Assembly (NCBI RefSeq): GCF_028389875.1
Contig: NC_084671.1
Span: 28,329,083-28,393,082 of the forward strand
DNA from: Rhea pennata
Taxonomy: Eukaryota > Chordata > Aves > Rheiformes > Rheidae
Reading direction: 5' to 3'
DNA length: 64,000 nt
Positions 1 to 34,015 of this stretch are shown here, piece after piece. The position numbers were made by a program, and so were the translations under genes. The notes below the pieces were generated by a model. It saw nothing but the letters and a program-made list of their open reading frames with translations. It was not told the origin of the DNA and did no database searches. Within the stretch, counting starts at the first letter, position 1, and each line of letters opens with the position of its first letter.

Positions 1-8245
<8,245 letters not shown>

Positions 8246-9094
8246 TTTGGAAAAACTGGACTTAATTGAAAATGAAAAGTCAGATGTGTCAGAAGTCTAT
8301 TCTCCTGCCCATTTTAGAATGAAAAAGAGGGAGGGTGGGGTAATTGTTGAGGTATATATTATTTTTTTTTCTAAATGGTGAAAGTGCTCAGATGAGTTGC
8401 AGAAGATTCTACCGTTTTCAGGACATAACTGGTGCTGCCTATAGTGTTCAATGTCCTGGAACGATGAAAAGACTCATTGAGCAGGAAAAAGTGGGGAAAG
8501 GAGTTTTAAGTTCCATGCAGATTGGAATTTCTGGTTTTTAAATATACTTTGATGTGACTTTTCTTGGCCATCTCAACATATTTTTCATAGCTTCTCCTGC
8601 TTTTTGTTCTTTGTGTCACTCTCTTCTAGGGCTTTTTTTTTTCTTTCTTTTTTTTTTCTTCTAATCCAAGCCCTTCCTTTCCTCTCCAAGTCCAGAGTGA
8701 TATTGTTTGAGTGCGTTTCTGGGGCCAGAGTACAGGTGCTGTTGAGAGTGGACTGCAGGAAGAGCTTTGTGTGCTATGTTAGGGCTCCACACGTGGTTGA
8801 GATAGCAGTAGTGAAGAGAAGTCTCTTAAGCCTTCTTTGGACCGTTAGCTGCCAAGACGTCCTCTCGTCCTGAAAGTTAACACTTGATTTTTGAAGTCAC
8901 AACTTCTTTCTGGGTTAGCAAAGACACCTCAGACCTCCTTCATACCGTGGGATTTTGGAAAATAACAGAAATGACTCCTTGTGGACTTGGTTCTTTCTAC
9001 TGGCCCCCAACTGTAACTGACAGCTTGGCTGGAAAAGTTCACTTACCTCCTGCACTCTGTCCTCTATGAGGACAGGTGAAGCTAACAGCACAGA

Positions 9095-9100
9095 AATAAA
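9095..9100 (+). terminator. Candidate DNAJB11 poly(A) signal AATAAA
   Basis: First canonical AATAAA after the DNAJB11 stop codon (8245), implying a 3' UTR of about 0.85-0.9 kb. It is followed by T/G-containing sequence. Position only; no transcript evidence. Confidence 0.5.
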
Positions 9101-9416
9101 GATATTTGAGTTGGAATGGCAAACTATCTGGTTATGTATTTAAGCAGAACTGATGCTGGTATAGCTGTGAGTCACTGGACTAATGTAGAAGGGTTCCTGC
9201 TGTGATATAAGCAGTAGCATTAAGTGGTGAAACTAGAGCTGCTAGTACCAGCTAAAGCTCTGTAGCTACTTTATTTGAACTGAAGGCCTGGTATATGAGC
9301 CAGGAAATACCTGTGGTGCAATGGTATGCATCATGAAGGCCCTGCTCTCTTAGGCATTCCTGTCAGAAATGTTTACCTCTGCTTGTTCTTTGCTAGTACT
9401 TTGGGAACAGTAGCTT

Positions 9417-9439
9417 AAAAAAAAAAAAAAAAAAAAAAA
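9417..9439. repeat. Poly(A) tract, 23 nt
   Basis: Uninterrupted run of 23 A. The upstream 300 bp do not resemble a known gene or SINE and I see no target-site duplication, so I call it a simple repeat rather than the tail of a retroposed sequence. Confidence 0.85.
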
Positions 9440-12400
9440 GACCTCAAAGCAAGTCAGCCTTCTGGCTCATTGCAACGTGGATGTAAGCAGCAAAATTGTT
9501 CGTGTGATGCAGCAGTCTGCACCTTCTGCACTATCGTGGGATTCTTGCAGCAGCTGCTTTGATATTTCATCGCCTGCCTCACTCGCCTGGGAAATGGATG
9601 CTAGGGACATACGTTTCCACGCCAAAATGTTTATTGGGAAGCAGCAGCAGGTGAGCCCAGGTTTTCTTGTTTTAACTTAATGTAAAAATAACACTGAATA
9701 CAGAGAGCTCTGGACCACGCCGTCTGCCGCGTGCCAGCGGTCTAGCAGTGTCCTACCAAAGCCTCGAATTCTCGCAGAGCAGCAGGAGCTGACGCATCGG
9801 AAAAACAGTGCAGGGAAGGCTTCCTGTTGGATCCCTTACACGTTTGCCTTGGCAGAGCAAAGTGGGGGCTTCGGGAATAGCTGAGAAAGACGGGCCAGAC
9901 AAACCCTGGCTGCCGGACACCTAGTTTCAATGCCGCTCTTCCTCAAAATCCTCGCCTGGCTGAGGTTGCTACCTTGAGTGTCAGCCTTCTTGATGACCAG
10001 CTTCTTCCAGGCCCATAGCCAGTTGCCTCTCCCTGGCCTAGCTTTGATTTCAAAGAAATGCACCTTCTCATATCCCTGTGCGTGGGGCTGGTTCCAGTTA
10101 CATCAGCCCTGTGAGAGTCCACTTACTGATGGCTCCTCTCAACTGGCCTTGCTTGTCTTCCTGTTCAAGTGTGGGTCCATGTTGTCAAAATTAGCTCTTA
10201 AATTGCTCACACTGCCTCCGAGGCAGCCTGGATTCTGCAGAAGCTGGTGAGAATTGTTTGCCTGAAGCGATGAGAGTCTCGCCCTGGTTTTGCCTGGGAT
10301 TTGTCCCTCTCCTTTGCTTTATAGTGCAGCCCAGACAAAGCGACAGCTCAGTTTGCACCTGAGTCTTTCCTCTGGCAGTTACCGGGTGCTTTCACACAGA
10401 GGTGTAATAGCTGAGCGCATCCTGCTCCAGGGAGGAAGGGTGGCAGGTTTGGGAGTTTCCTGAGGGTGCTTATGTTACAACAAGGGCAGAAGTGCTACTG
10501 TCCTCCCAGCTGGGCGTGCAAGGGCAGCATGGAAATGTCCGCTATGACAGGAACCGCAGGAACCAGAACAGGTGCCGTAAACCTGTTTCCCATTAAGCTG
10601 CATATGCTTGTTGCTTCTGAACTCATGTAGCAGGCAGCCTCAGCTGGACAACCCTTCTGCATGACCTGAGAGGCCGTTCCTCTAGTTGGGGTCTGCAGAA
10701 AAGAGGTAGCAATAGGCCGTTTCCCTTTTGGCACTTTTAAAGGCAGAGCTGGCCAAACCAGCGTACTTTTCTTGGAGCCTGATAGGTGCTTTTTATCCAA
10801 ATAATGTTGTCTGCTTCATCACACACACGGGCTGTTGTGACAAAGTCAAAGCTGGGACCTTGCACCGAATCTCAGCTTCTGTACGCGAGGACTTTCTCTG
10901 GCTGCAGCGTAACCTTTCGTATCCCCCATCCCTAGCAGCAGACAGTGCATTCATTTCAAGCACAAGCACTGGTTCCTGCTGCTGCTTTTCCTTTCCCTGG
11001 TAATTCTTTTTTCTTCCTGTAAGTGTTTTCTTAAGCTGTGGATTTGTACTGCCTTGGGACTTATTGAACAGCAACAATAGCAGCTGCAGAAGCGGCAGTT
11101 CGTGGCCGGGTGAGACCGCACGGCGAGTCAGCAGGCTCGCTGCCTTGTTTGTGGGGCAGGTGATTCAAAGAAACGTGAGCCAGGAGGAAAAGCAGGAAGG
11201 AGAGAACTGCAAACTCCCAAATCCTACCAAATAATCCTACTTCCTTCTGCCTTCCTTTTCCCCCTACTGCTTCCCTGCTACTATATAGTTTGTCTGCACA
11301 ACTGGAGTTAGAGTTTTTTTCCCCATCTTCAAAGCTTCCAGTGTTTCTGTGCTTCCTCTCTCTCTAGGCGGTAGCGCACACTGGTGCTTCCCAGGGTCCG
11401 ATTACGTATTTCCACTCACTTGGTCTCAGTCTGCTTACCTGATAGAAGCTTTATATCTTCTAGGATGATTGCAGGTCTTAGAAATGTTTCAGGAGTGGCT
11501 TACCCCTTCTTGAAACAGCAACAACTTGTATTTAAATAAGCCTCTGGTCACTACTTGGTTAAAATGAGATCCTGTTTTCTCAAGGGAACGTTTTTGATCA
11601 CATTCAGAAGTTCAGCATGTTCCTCTAGGTCCTAACTGCAGCTCCACTTAGCTCTGCTTGGAAATAACATTGCTCTTGTCAACTCTCTGTTGGCATCCTT
11701 CAGCTGAATCACTGCCGTCCCTGGAAAACCAAAGGAACGGATGTGATGAGGATTCCAGGGCCACATTGGGGCAAAGGCTCAGCTGTCCTGGACAATACCT
11801 GGGAGCAGATATTCTTGCACGTGGGCCGAGGTCAGGTAACTTTTACAGCCCTTCCAGGTATTTGCTAAGCAAGTGAGCACGTGCCCCTGGCTTAGCATTC
11901 TGCATGAAATAAATTTGGACAAGAGAAGGCTGGCAGCTCTCTGATTTCAGTCCTTCAAAAATGCAGGAGAAAAGCAACAGGAAAAGTCCGACCCGGAGCC
12001 TTTCAGCTGAGGGTGATGGCTGCTCTGTAAGGCTTAGCCTTCGCTGAGTCCTTTCTGCTACAGGAAAAAATACAGGTCACGAGAGAGAGTGGTGTAACTT
12101 AGCTGTCAGCCACACTTTCATTTTCTAAAATGGGGACCTTGTGTTTCTGGTCCTGGCAAATATTCATTTCTTTTGGTGGGAGAAATACACATTATGGAGC
12201 ATTTGCTCCGAGAAGGTGAGGAGTCCTATACTGGGGTCTAGTATCACTATAAGTGTTTGTCCTGTGACATGTAAGGAGAGAATAAGTAGCTGAGAGAGAA
12301 AGCATCTTTCTCGGAGAAGTGTATCTCTGGTCACTTTAAATATTTGGAAAAGACCACCTGTTTTGCAGCTGGTTTGCTGAGCAGCTTCCTACAGCTTTGC

Positions 12401-14019
12401 AAAGGTAGACCTTGGGGTTCAAGCAGGATTCAATATTGCTTTTCCAGAAGGCATCTTGCCAACCAGTCTCTTCTCAGGAGAGAGAAGTAAAAAGTTGCCT
12501 CAACCTTGTCCAATTCTGTCATTGCATGGTCTGGGCTTTCTGCACGTGAAGTCCTGCTTCTAGCCACCCCTTCCTTTCGCCTCTTTCCCAGAATCAAGGC
12601 AGGGAGTGAAAGTGTTTCCAAGCAGCACAGTTTCTCTTCCATGGAAACTTTTTTACAAGAACAGTGCAGACTGGTTTGTTTTTCATAAGACCTTGTTTTT
12701 TTTATTAAGCACTTATCTATATTTAAACTTTTCTACTTGTAAAAGGATGGTGGAGATAGGAGGGGAGAAGTGGTTGATGCCAGGAGAAAATTGCTCTCCT
12801 TCTGAAGGCACTTTAATTTGCCATGCTTGTTTTCAGAGTGCAGCTGCTTAAATGCACGTCTGAAAAGCTTGGTGGCATGGTCCCAGCTGGGAGGGGAAGA
12901 TGAATGGCTCTGAAATGAGGATTTCTCTCCGGAGTATTTTACGTGATTTTTAGGTAGGAACAATGTCTCTGCTCCTGTGCCATCGCCGTCAGGCTGAGCG
13001 GTGCCACAGTCTGCAGGAGCAGCGGCAGCGCTGTTTGCTTGCTGTCTCGCCAGGGGACAGTATGCTCAGACCAAAGTCGTCTTCCGCACGCAGGTACGTG
13101 TAGGGGACAACCTGGCTGTGGCAGGAAGGGTGGCACCAAGGGCTCTTTGTGGTGGCCAGTCGATGTAGCACGTTCCAGCTGCATGGTGGTATCCTGTTGC
13201 CCCAAAGCCTCCTTTCGCACAGATTGCTATGTAGCCAGGCTCAGTATTGACTTTGGCCAAAAGCCAATTTTCTCCTCCTGTTTCCTCTGGCTGGGTCAGG
13301 CACGGTGACCTGGGAGTTGAAAGGAAAAGGAAGAGGGCAGTGATAGTTCCTGGGCACCCATACACCCTGCAGGGAAGGACTCAAATGTGGTCAGCACAGC
13401 CCCTTCCTCTGCTGTTTAAATATTTTGTGAGATCTGCCTTCTCTTGTGTGGGAGCAGGGGGGCTGATGGAAAAACAGGTATTCGATCAGCTCCATCAGCC
13501 TCCACCCTCCCACATAACTCCTCACCCTCTCCCCTCCCATGGTCTTGCAGGAACAAAGAGGATTTGATGGATAAGGATGCTGCCACAGGCAGAAGAACTG
13601 TTGAACCTTGGGGTGGAGGAAGTAAAAGCTGGATGGGAGCCTGAGGTCATCTGCTGTGCAAGTAACTGTCCCCTTTTCAGTGCTACAGTGTTGTCCCCAG
13701 CCTCATTTGCCTCATGCAAAGTTGGTTACTGCATGTCTAAAGAGGAAGTAAATGCACAAATAAAAAGGCCTAATTGCGTAGGGATAATGCAGCAGATGAT
13801 GATCTTTGTGCTTCTAATAATCCCAAATTCAACACAGCTCTAAACTGTGTTGCCAAAAAAGGCAACTCTTGCTCCAGGAGGACAAGTTAGCGTGTCTTGA
13901 GATTGCACGCTTAACAAATCCATGCACTCTGGCATCAACGAGGGTTACGGCAGCCTTAAAGTTGGGCTAAAACTGGAAATTCCAGAAGCAAAAACATCTG
14001 GGGCTTTGAAAATGTGGCC

Positions 14020-14175
14020 TTTGAGGAAAGCTTGAAAGAACAGGGCTTGTTTAGTCCAGAAAAGAGATGATGATGTCATCCCAGGCACCAAATGCAGAAT
14101 GTTTATGAAAATAAGCCCTTCTTACGTCTTTCCTCATCATCAGGACAGGAACAGCTTAATTTTCAGTAAAGGAGA
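14020..14175 (+). mobile_element. Decayed CR1 LINE fragment (3' part of ORF2)
   Basis: The stretch resembling 'gaggaaagcttgaaagaa ... cttgtttagtccagaaaag', followed about 90 bp later by 'aggacaggaacagcttaa', matches in order the CR1 3' ORF2 region that encodes [11 protein letters not shown] and then NRTRGN in the better-preserved copies at the right end of this window. Sense orientation is plus. It is heavily diverged, with no open frame, and edges are approximate. Confidence 0.6.
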
Positions 14176-17100
14176 CTAGCGTGGTGATAGAAAGAAAGAC
14201 AGCAGGGAGAGATGCCAAGGGCAGTCTACTGCTTCTGTTCCAGCACAGCATGTCTGCTCTTACTATAACTGCTCGTAGCCTGACTTTGTGTTTTTCCCCA
14301 AGCACCTGTCTCATGTCATGCCTTTCAGCCCAGCTACTGGAGCAGGACTGCAGCACACGTGTGTGTGCTAGGTCCTCGTGAACTGAGCTGTGTGCTTCTC
14401 GGGGTGTTCTCCAGTTGATGCGCAAAGTACATCTGTGGCCAAGAGTTTCTTTCTTGGCGACATCTCATGTTTTGCTGTTAGCTCCCAGCCTAAAGCCAGG
14501 CTCTCTCAGCTCTTGGCATTCTCCAGAGCTACTGCCTTCTCCATCCCTGCCTCAGTGGTAGCTACAGTTCATCACTGACTGCAGCAGCTCCTGAAAACAC
14601 GGACATGGGGAAGGAGATGGGCACAGCATGGAGTCCAGCAGCTGGGGCTTGGGGCCAAGGCTGCTTTGTGAACAGTCGGACAGGCTGGAGGCTCATGAAG
14701 GACACGACCAGGGGAGGCTGATCTTGTGATGATCTGTGGGAGCTGATGTATGAAAGGTTTTTCCCCAGGAGGAAGGGGAGGGGGGAAGGATGTGGGGACC
14801 ACATGTTCCTGCTCGACTCCGTTGGTGAGACGAGAACATGCTGACTGCATTTCAAGCACCCAGGATACGTAAATCCACAGATCAGTAGTCTGCCTTCCCT
14901 GTAACTCAAGCCTTGTGTGCCGCAGATGCTATCCTAATCTCTGAGTCAGGGCCTGAGGAAAAGAGTTTGATCTCTGAGCAAGTGTTTTTAATGATAGCAT
15001 GTACTGCCCATGGAAAGGAGTTTGGAAGAGATTATCCATTCCCATTACATTGGTTCCAAGTTGAGCAGAGCTAAGGAGCAAACCCTTAGCCACAGCAAGC
15101 GCCATAAAACACCAGCACATGCAAGTGCTTTGGTTAAACCCCTCCTGGGATATGTACAGAGGGGAAGAGGAAATTCAGTTAATAGTATGCTGGCATCATC
15201 TTACTCACTAGAACAACATACTGTCTTCAATGCTGGGCATCTTATCTCAACAGTTATCTAAAATAAAGATAGCAGAGCTGAGGGATGGAAACTGTTTGGC
15301 ATGTGGAAGAAAAACCTCACACAGCAATCAATATATAAAACTCAGGATTGTTTGCTTTAGCAAGATGTTGCTCATGGGGCTTGATAAAGCTCTCCAAAGG
15401 AATGCATGCGGTTGGTTTGCCCTTCAGCAGAAAGCAAAAACCAAAGAGCAAATTGAAAACATCTCTCATTTGATAGGATGCGTAGTTAAGTGTTGGCACT
15501 AGTCCCGAGATATAATGGATGTCGGAAGCATGGCCAAATTTGGAAAAGCTCAGGCCATGGACGTGGATACCAGCTGCCAAAGAGATGGTAAATATTTAGG
15601 TAGTGCTTTGGAAGAAACCCAGATTGCAGCTGCAGCCGGTGATTCCCCCCCACCACCACCACCTTGGGGACCAGGCAGCCATGATGTGGCCACAGCATGC
15701 TGCAACGCTGCTCAGCAAGGAGGGAATCTGCAGCCTGGTGGGGAGGAAAGGTGTTGTGGGGTTGAAGGAAAGAGCATATTATTGCAGTAATCCTTCCTTT
15801 TGCTCTCTGCTGTTGTACCTCTATTTGATGCAGGTGCTATCGCCACCAGAGAAGAGGCCCTGGGATACAGGGATGGCTGTTTTGGGATGGGTTTTTCATG
15901 GTCATGGTTCTGGACAGGAATGTTGTAGAAAGTTTGGATAAAGTCTATCACACCTTTTGCTGTCCTTTTCCATCCTTTGGTGCTCCCATGGTCCAAATGT
16001 TGCTACTTATCAAGCAGCATTGCAGATTGCATTTTGCAGGTGCATGGAAGCCTGTGTCCAGGCAATGGAGAGCTGGTAGGCCATGGTTTGGCATGGGGAC
16101 AACAGATCCTAGCAAGCGATGCTGGGAAGAGACCAGCTCTGGACTAGTCAGTGCTGGTTGTGACCACTCTCAAAGGCTCAAGAAGGCAGCAGCAAAGTCA
16201 GTTCACCTTCCAAAGCGTGACAATGCAGCCGCTTTCTGGAGCACTTTCCTTCTGCTCTGGTCAGGCAAGCTCAGGGGCCCAACAGACAGGAAAAAGGCTT
16301 TCCCAGAGCTGTTTAAAGTAGAGACTTCCTAATCTGTCCAAAAGATGACGCATTTCAAAAGCAAGAAGCAAAACAAGCCCCGGTGTTCCAGAAGCTCCGG
16401 TTTCTCCTGCCTGAGAGCACCCCAGGCAGCAGCTCTGCTGAAGCCCACGTCAAACAGCATGCTCCCGACCGGAGCCCACTGTGTGCGTCCCACCTCCTGC
16501 TCAGCTGATTTGGGGGACCGCGAGGCAGGGCAGGGTACAGAGCAGGTCTTCTGCCCTGCTGTGACAGAGCACCTCTGACTAGATGGGTGAATCACCCAGA
16601 TGCAATCCAAAGCTGCTGGTCTGCAGAGAGGGTTGGTTGAACCCACCTCAACTGCGGCAGCTCCTAGCTGGGTCTGATTTTCTATAGAGGTAGGGCTGGC
16701 TCCTCTCTGCATTGAGACAGCAAGGAGGAATCCTGCCCTGGCTCCGTCCTTATTTCCCGGTGCGGAATCGCATTGCAAAGTCTTAGTGTGTTGCCCCTGT
16801 TTGCTGTTGCTCTCCCATGGGTGCGATACTCTGCTGCCCAAATGAGAGCAAGGAGATGCAGCACAGGGAGGCCTCAGCAGGAGAACTGCTCTGGTAAAAC
16901 GTGCAGTGCTCAGGACAGCAGCATGAAATCTCTTCTGGCACTAGCGTAAGAAGAGCAGGTGCTCCGGAGGCTTTTGGGAGCCCAAGGGCCAGAGAAACCT
17001 CTGAGGCTGCTGGTCCTGCAGCTCTGTTTGCGCACACCACCAACGCCCCAGCGTTAGAGAGCCAAAAGCAGAGGCCTACAGGGACGTGAATGTGGCAGTC

Positions 17101-17296
17101 TCTCCCTGCTGCAAGTGGGTAACAAGTGTTTTCTCTTGGAGAGATGTAGGGATTGCAAGGCTAAGCTGACCTTCAGAGCAAGCACCCCATCTCCCAACGC
17201 CTGCGGCAAGGACCCCACAGCCCCGCAGAGCTTGGCACGTAGCAGGGGTATCAACAAAGCCACGTGTTGAGATGCTGAGCAATGACATTCATATGT

Positions 17297-17302
17297 TTTA
17301 TT
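17297..17302 (-). terminator. Possible PROCR poly(A) signal
   Basis: AATAAA on the minus strand, about 1.44 kb downstream of the PROCR stop. It is the first canonical hexamer I found on that strand after the gene. The implied 3' UTR is rather long, so a non-canonical signal nearer the stop is equally possible. Confidence 0.3.
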
Positions 17303-18738
17303 GTCACTGTTTTGATTCCTCTTAAATCTTGGCCGGCATTTCTATTTCGCAAATGAAGCCACTAAAGGGTGGAGAGAGCTGTGGTTCCATCCCTGACGGA
17401 CCCAGCTAGGGAAGAGCGAACGCGTTGCTCTGGTGGAGGAGTCGGCTGGCTCCAGCGATGGACTCTGGCCAGGGTGACCTGGCAGCTTGAGCAGATGAAA
17501 TGTGGTCTTTTGAAACCTTTTCCCAACTCCCTTGTTGCAGACACCGCTATGTCATCTTCCCATCCCATTTCAATCATGTGTTTCTTTTCCCCGGCCCACC
17601 CTTTCTTTTTGTTGGTTGCTTTGACCAAGAGGAAAGGATATTTAGAAATAAAGGAGCTGGAAATTAAAGCAGGAGAGCTCCTTGCCCCATGGCCTCCCCA
17701 CCTTCAGTGCCCAGAGCTACGTGGTCCTCTGCAGGCAAAGCGAGCTGCAGCCGGGCAGCGTTGGTGCGTCCAGCCCTCGCGTTGGCAGAGAAAAGCACCA
17801 CGTGCTGTTAGGCTCAAGGTTTTGTAATAGGCAAAAGGGCAGAAAGGGCCAAGAGTTTCTTACGAGCATAATCTGGACAGTCCAGTCAAAGATGCACCGT
17901 TAATTCAGATCTAGTTATTAAGGAAAAGAAGAGAAATGAAACAAAGCCTATTGCGCAGAGGAAGTAGTTTCGTGCCTTGGGGTTTCTGGCGTCAGCCCGT
18001 GCCCCGGTGCTGCTCTGCACCGGGGCTGGTGGCCCCCCTTCCGGAGGCCTCTGCTGCCCTCCCAGGCCTGCGTTGCTCCAGGCCACAGCTTTATAAGCGG
18101 GTCAGAAACCCGCTCGTTCTGTGCGCAAAATCTAGCATCGGTTGATGCTATTTCTACTCCACTTCGGTGGCGCCAAGCAAAGATGAGGGAAAGGGAAACA
18201 AATCAAGCATTGGCACCTGCTCAGTAGAAAAACCTCCTTGGCGGCGAAGCCAAGCGCAAGCGAAGCCGCGAGGCGGGCCCGAACAAACTCGGACAGCGCC
18301 GCCGGCCTGGCGAGCCTCCGTCCCGAGGCTCTGCAAACTCGGTACGTAGCTTGCGGCCCGATACCGGCCGCGGCCTGCGACAGGCCTGCAAGCGCGGCAG
18401 CGAAATGAAACCTCCCCAGGTTCAGTAGTCGTGCCACGACGCCCGGCGGCTCCCGCCGAGCCTGGCACGCCGGGGTATCCCGGCGAGCCCCGAGCGTGCT
18501 GCGCCAAGGCCACCGGTGCTGGCAGAGGGGCACCGGGTCCTCCGGCAGGGGCACCGTCCCCGGGGCCAGCCGGGACGGTCCGTCGGAGCCGGGGGCGGCG
18601 CGGCGAAGTCGGCAGCGGCGGCGGGAGGGCCGCGGCCGGGCAGCAGGCGTCCCTTGCCGAGCGCGGCAGCGGTGCCCTGCTGCCGCGGGGCGATGCGGGG
18701 TCCGTCCCCGGGCGCCGGCGGGGCGGCTGCGCCGGCCG

Positions 18739-20090
18739 CTAGCAGCTCCCGCCGGTGCACAAGAAGATGCCCGTGGCCATGCCCACCAGGGCGAAAGCTC
18801 CCAAGGTCAGGCCCAGCACCAGCGGGGTGTGCGACCGGCTGCTCTGCTTTCCTGCGGGAGAAAAACACTGCTGGGGGCGAGGCCACAGGGCCGGGAAGGC
18901 CCCCGCGACCCTCCCGTCCCCCCTGCCCTCGGCGTGCAGCGGCGGCCGCCCCACGCCCGGCGTCGTACGAACCCGTGCTGACGCTCTGAGCCCTGAGGAC
19001 ATCCACGCAGGAGGTATTAAGGAAGTGCTGGAGGTCCTTGGTGGTCTCGGGGTACTTCATGAGCTCCTTGCGGGCGAAGGCGGCCACCATGTCCCGCCGG
19101 GGCCAGAGCTGCTTCCAGGTGGCGGTGGGCACGTGGAAGCTGAGGAAGTCCGTGCCGTTGAGGGTCACCTCGTAGAAGCTGTGGGCCGTGCCGTTGGGGA
19201 AGAGGAGGCAGCCCAGGTGGCAGCGCAGGCTCTGGGTGTCTGTGGCGAGGCGGAGAGGGAAGGCAGGTCAGGCACAGGCCGGGAAGGGCTGGCTCTGCCG
19301 CACACGGATCAGATCGGACCGGACCGGCTGGCCTGGAGGAGAGCGCTCCCTCCCGCTGCTCCCTCCCCCCGGTAGCCCTGGAGCCCCCTGAACCCGGACC
19401 ACCGTCCCCAACGTCAGGCCACAAGCTACGTACCGAGTTTGCAAGGCCTCGGGACGGAGGCTTGCCAGGCTTGAACTGAAATCGCAACGGTTCTGCGATT
19501 AAAACACCCAGGCTTCGATCATACCGCCACGAAGCTCCCGTCTCGGTACGTGGGGCACGTTTCCATGCCGCCACCCGCTCCCCCCGCTCGGGAGCGGGGT
19601 GCCCGGCCACCCGCCCGGCCCCGCGCCCCCAGCCTCTCCCGCGTCCCCGCGCCGGCGGGGCCTCGCTACGCCCGGCACTCGCTCACAGTTGATGGGCCTC
19701 TCCATGCTGATGAGCCGCACCATGCTGGTAAAGTAGTGCAGGTAGGTGGCCACGTCCTCCTTCCTCCTGGCCCAGGCGGCCGGCGGCTCCAGCGGCAGCA
19801 CCTGGCTGAGGTTGAGCCCCTCCAGGCGGTGGCTCAGCCGCCCGTCGAGCGTGGCGTTGCCCCAGAAGTCGGAGCGGCCGTCGGAGACGCGCGTCAGCTG
19901 CAGCATGGTGAAGGCCAGCGGGGCTGCGGGAGAGGCGAGCAGTCACCCGGCGCCGCTGCCCTCCCCACCGCCGCCCGCCCCCCCGGCTCCGAGGCCGGGA
20001 GCCGGGGCCCGCGGGGCGCCGGGGACCCCCCTTACCCGCCTGGTCGGCCCCGCAGGCCAGGGCGCCGCAGAGGAGCAGGAGGCAGAGCAT
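18739..20090 (-). CDS. PROCR: PROCR-like endothelial protein C receptor, complete, 4 exons, 223 aa
   Basis: Type I membrane protein of the MHC class I/CD1 fold (alpha1-alpha2 only, no alpha3), known to bind the Gla domain of protein C/activated protein C on endothelium. Exons on the minus strand: 20090-20036, 19923-19687, 19239-18973, 18851-18739; all introns are phase 1 and the total is 672 nt. The start is the ATG opening a leucine-rich signal peptide (MLCLLLLCGALAC). Diagnostic matches: ARRKEDVATYL...MVRLI in alpha1; SLRCHLGC and LNTSCVDV supplying the alpha2 disulfide; then SSRSHTPLVLGLTLGAF and GIFLCTGG, very close to the mammalian EPCR membrane segment and its Cys-ending short tail. Six N-x-S/T sequons are present, one (NYT) created at the exon 2/3 junction. 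The mammalian protein is 238 aa. The exon 3 donor (gttcgt) is weak. Confidence 0.88.
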
Positions 20091-20625
20091 CCCGCGCGGC
20101 CAGGGGCCTGGCTGCGGATGGGACTGGGACAGCAGTGGTGGCCCGGTGGCCTGGCGGGCACTTAAGCGCTCCCATGCCGGAGGTGGGGCTCCGGGAGGCG
20201 GAGGGTGGGAGTCCGGCCAGGTCTCTCCCATTTCCTCAGCCGGAGCCACCCGCACCCCTTCCCTGCCGGACGCGGCCCGGGGGCCGGCGGCAGAGCCCGC
20301 GCCCGTCCCCGAGGCCGGGGCCGTCGCCTGCCCGGGCCATCCGGCGGCGTGTGCAGGGCGAAGCAGCCGGACGAGGGTCCCGAGGCGCTGCGAGCCCGGC
20401 GGGCACCGCGGGCCGGGCAGCAGCGCGGAGCCCAGCGGCTCCTGCCTCAGTTTCCCCTCCCGGGGCCGGCCAGCCTGGGGGGCGGGGCCTGGGGGCGGGG
20501 GCGGGTGCCGGGCCGTGGGGCGGGGCCGGGTGCCGGGGGCGGGGCCTCGGGGCGGGGAAGGGGAAGGGGCGGGGCGGCGCCGGGGGCGGGGCGGCGCCGG
20601 CGGCCGGAGCCGGGGAAGCGCAGCG
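20091..20625. promoter_or_regulatory. Shared PROCR/PFKL divergent promoter interval
   Basis: Only 535 bp separate the two divergent start codons. From about 20,475 to 20,605 there is a dense cluster of GC boxes (repeated GGGGCGGGG-type Sp1/KLF sites), closer to PFKL. No TATA box is evident for either gene, as is usual for CpG-island promoters. Both transcripts must start within this interval unless upstream noncoding exons exist, so bidirectional activity is likely. Confidence 0.7.

Positions 20626-34015
<13,390 letters not shown>

Larger units (their letters stand above)
9101..18738. other. Intergenic region between DNAJB11 and PROCR
   Basis: About 9.6 kb with no gene I can support. Open frames are short, unconserved-looking and scattered over all six frames. 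In particular I do not recognise exons of AHSG/FETUB/HRG (neighbours of DNAJB11 in mammals) or of AIRE (neighbour of PFKL in mammals). Contents I can name are a poly(A) tract at 9417-9439 and a decayed CR1 piece near 14,020-14,175. GC content rises sharply after about 18,200, where the CpG island of PROCR/PFKL begins. Confidence 0.6.

Noticed and set aside
9100-9439. Processed pseudogene or SINE ending in the A23 tract
   Set aside because: The upstream sequence resembles no known gene, and no flanking duplication or internal promoter boxes were seen.
12960-13095. Exon-like open stretch ending in a donor-like GTACGTG
   Set aside because: No similarity to any protein I know and no partner exons; open frames in the opposite strand are equally long.
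15010-15500. Possible very old CR1/L3-like fragment ('actgtcttcaatgctgggca' followed by 'tcttatctcaa')
   Set aside because: The likeness to the LINE '..ctgggcacctcatctcaag..' block is short and not supported by collinear neighbours; it needs a repeat-library search.
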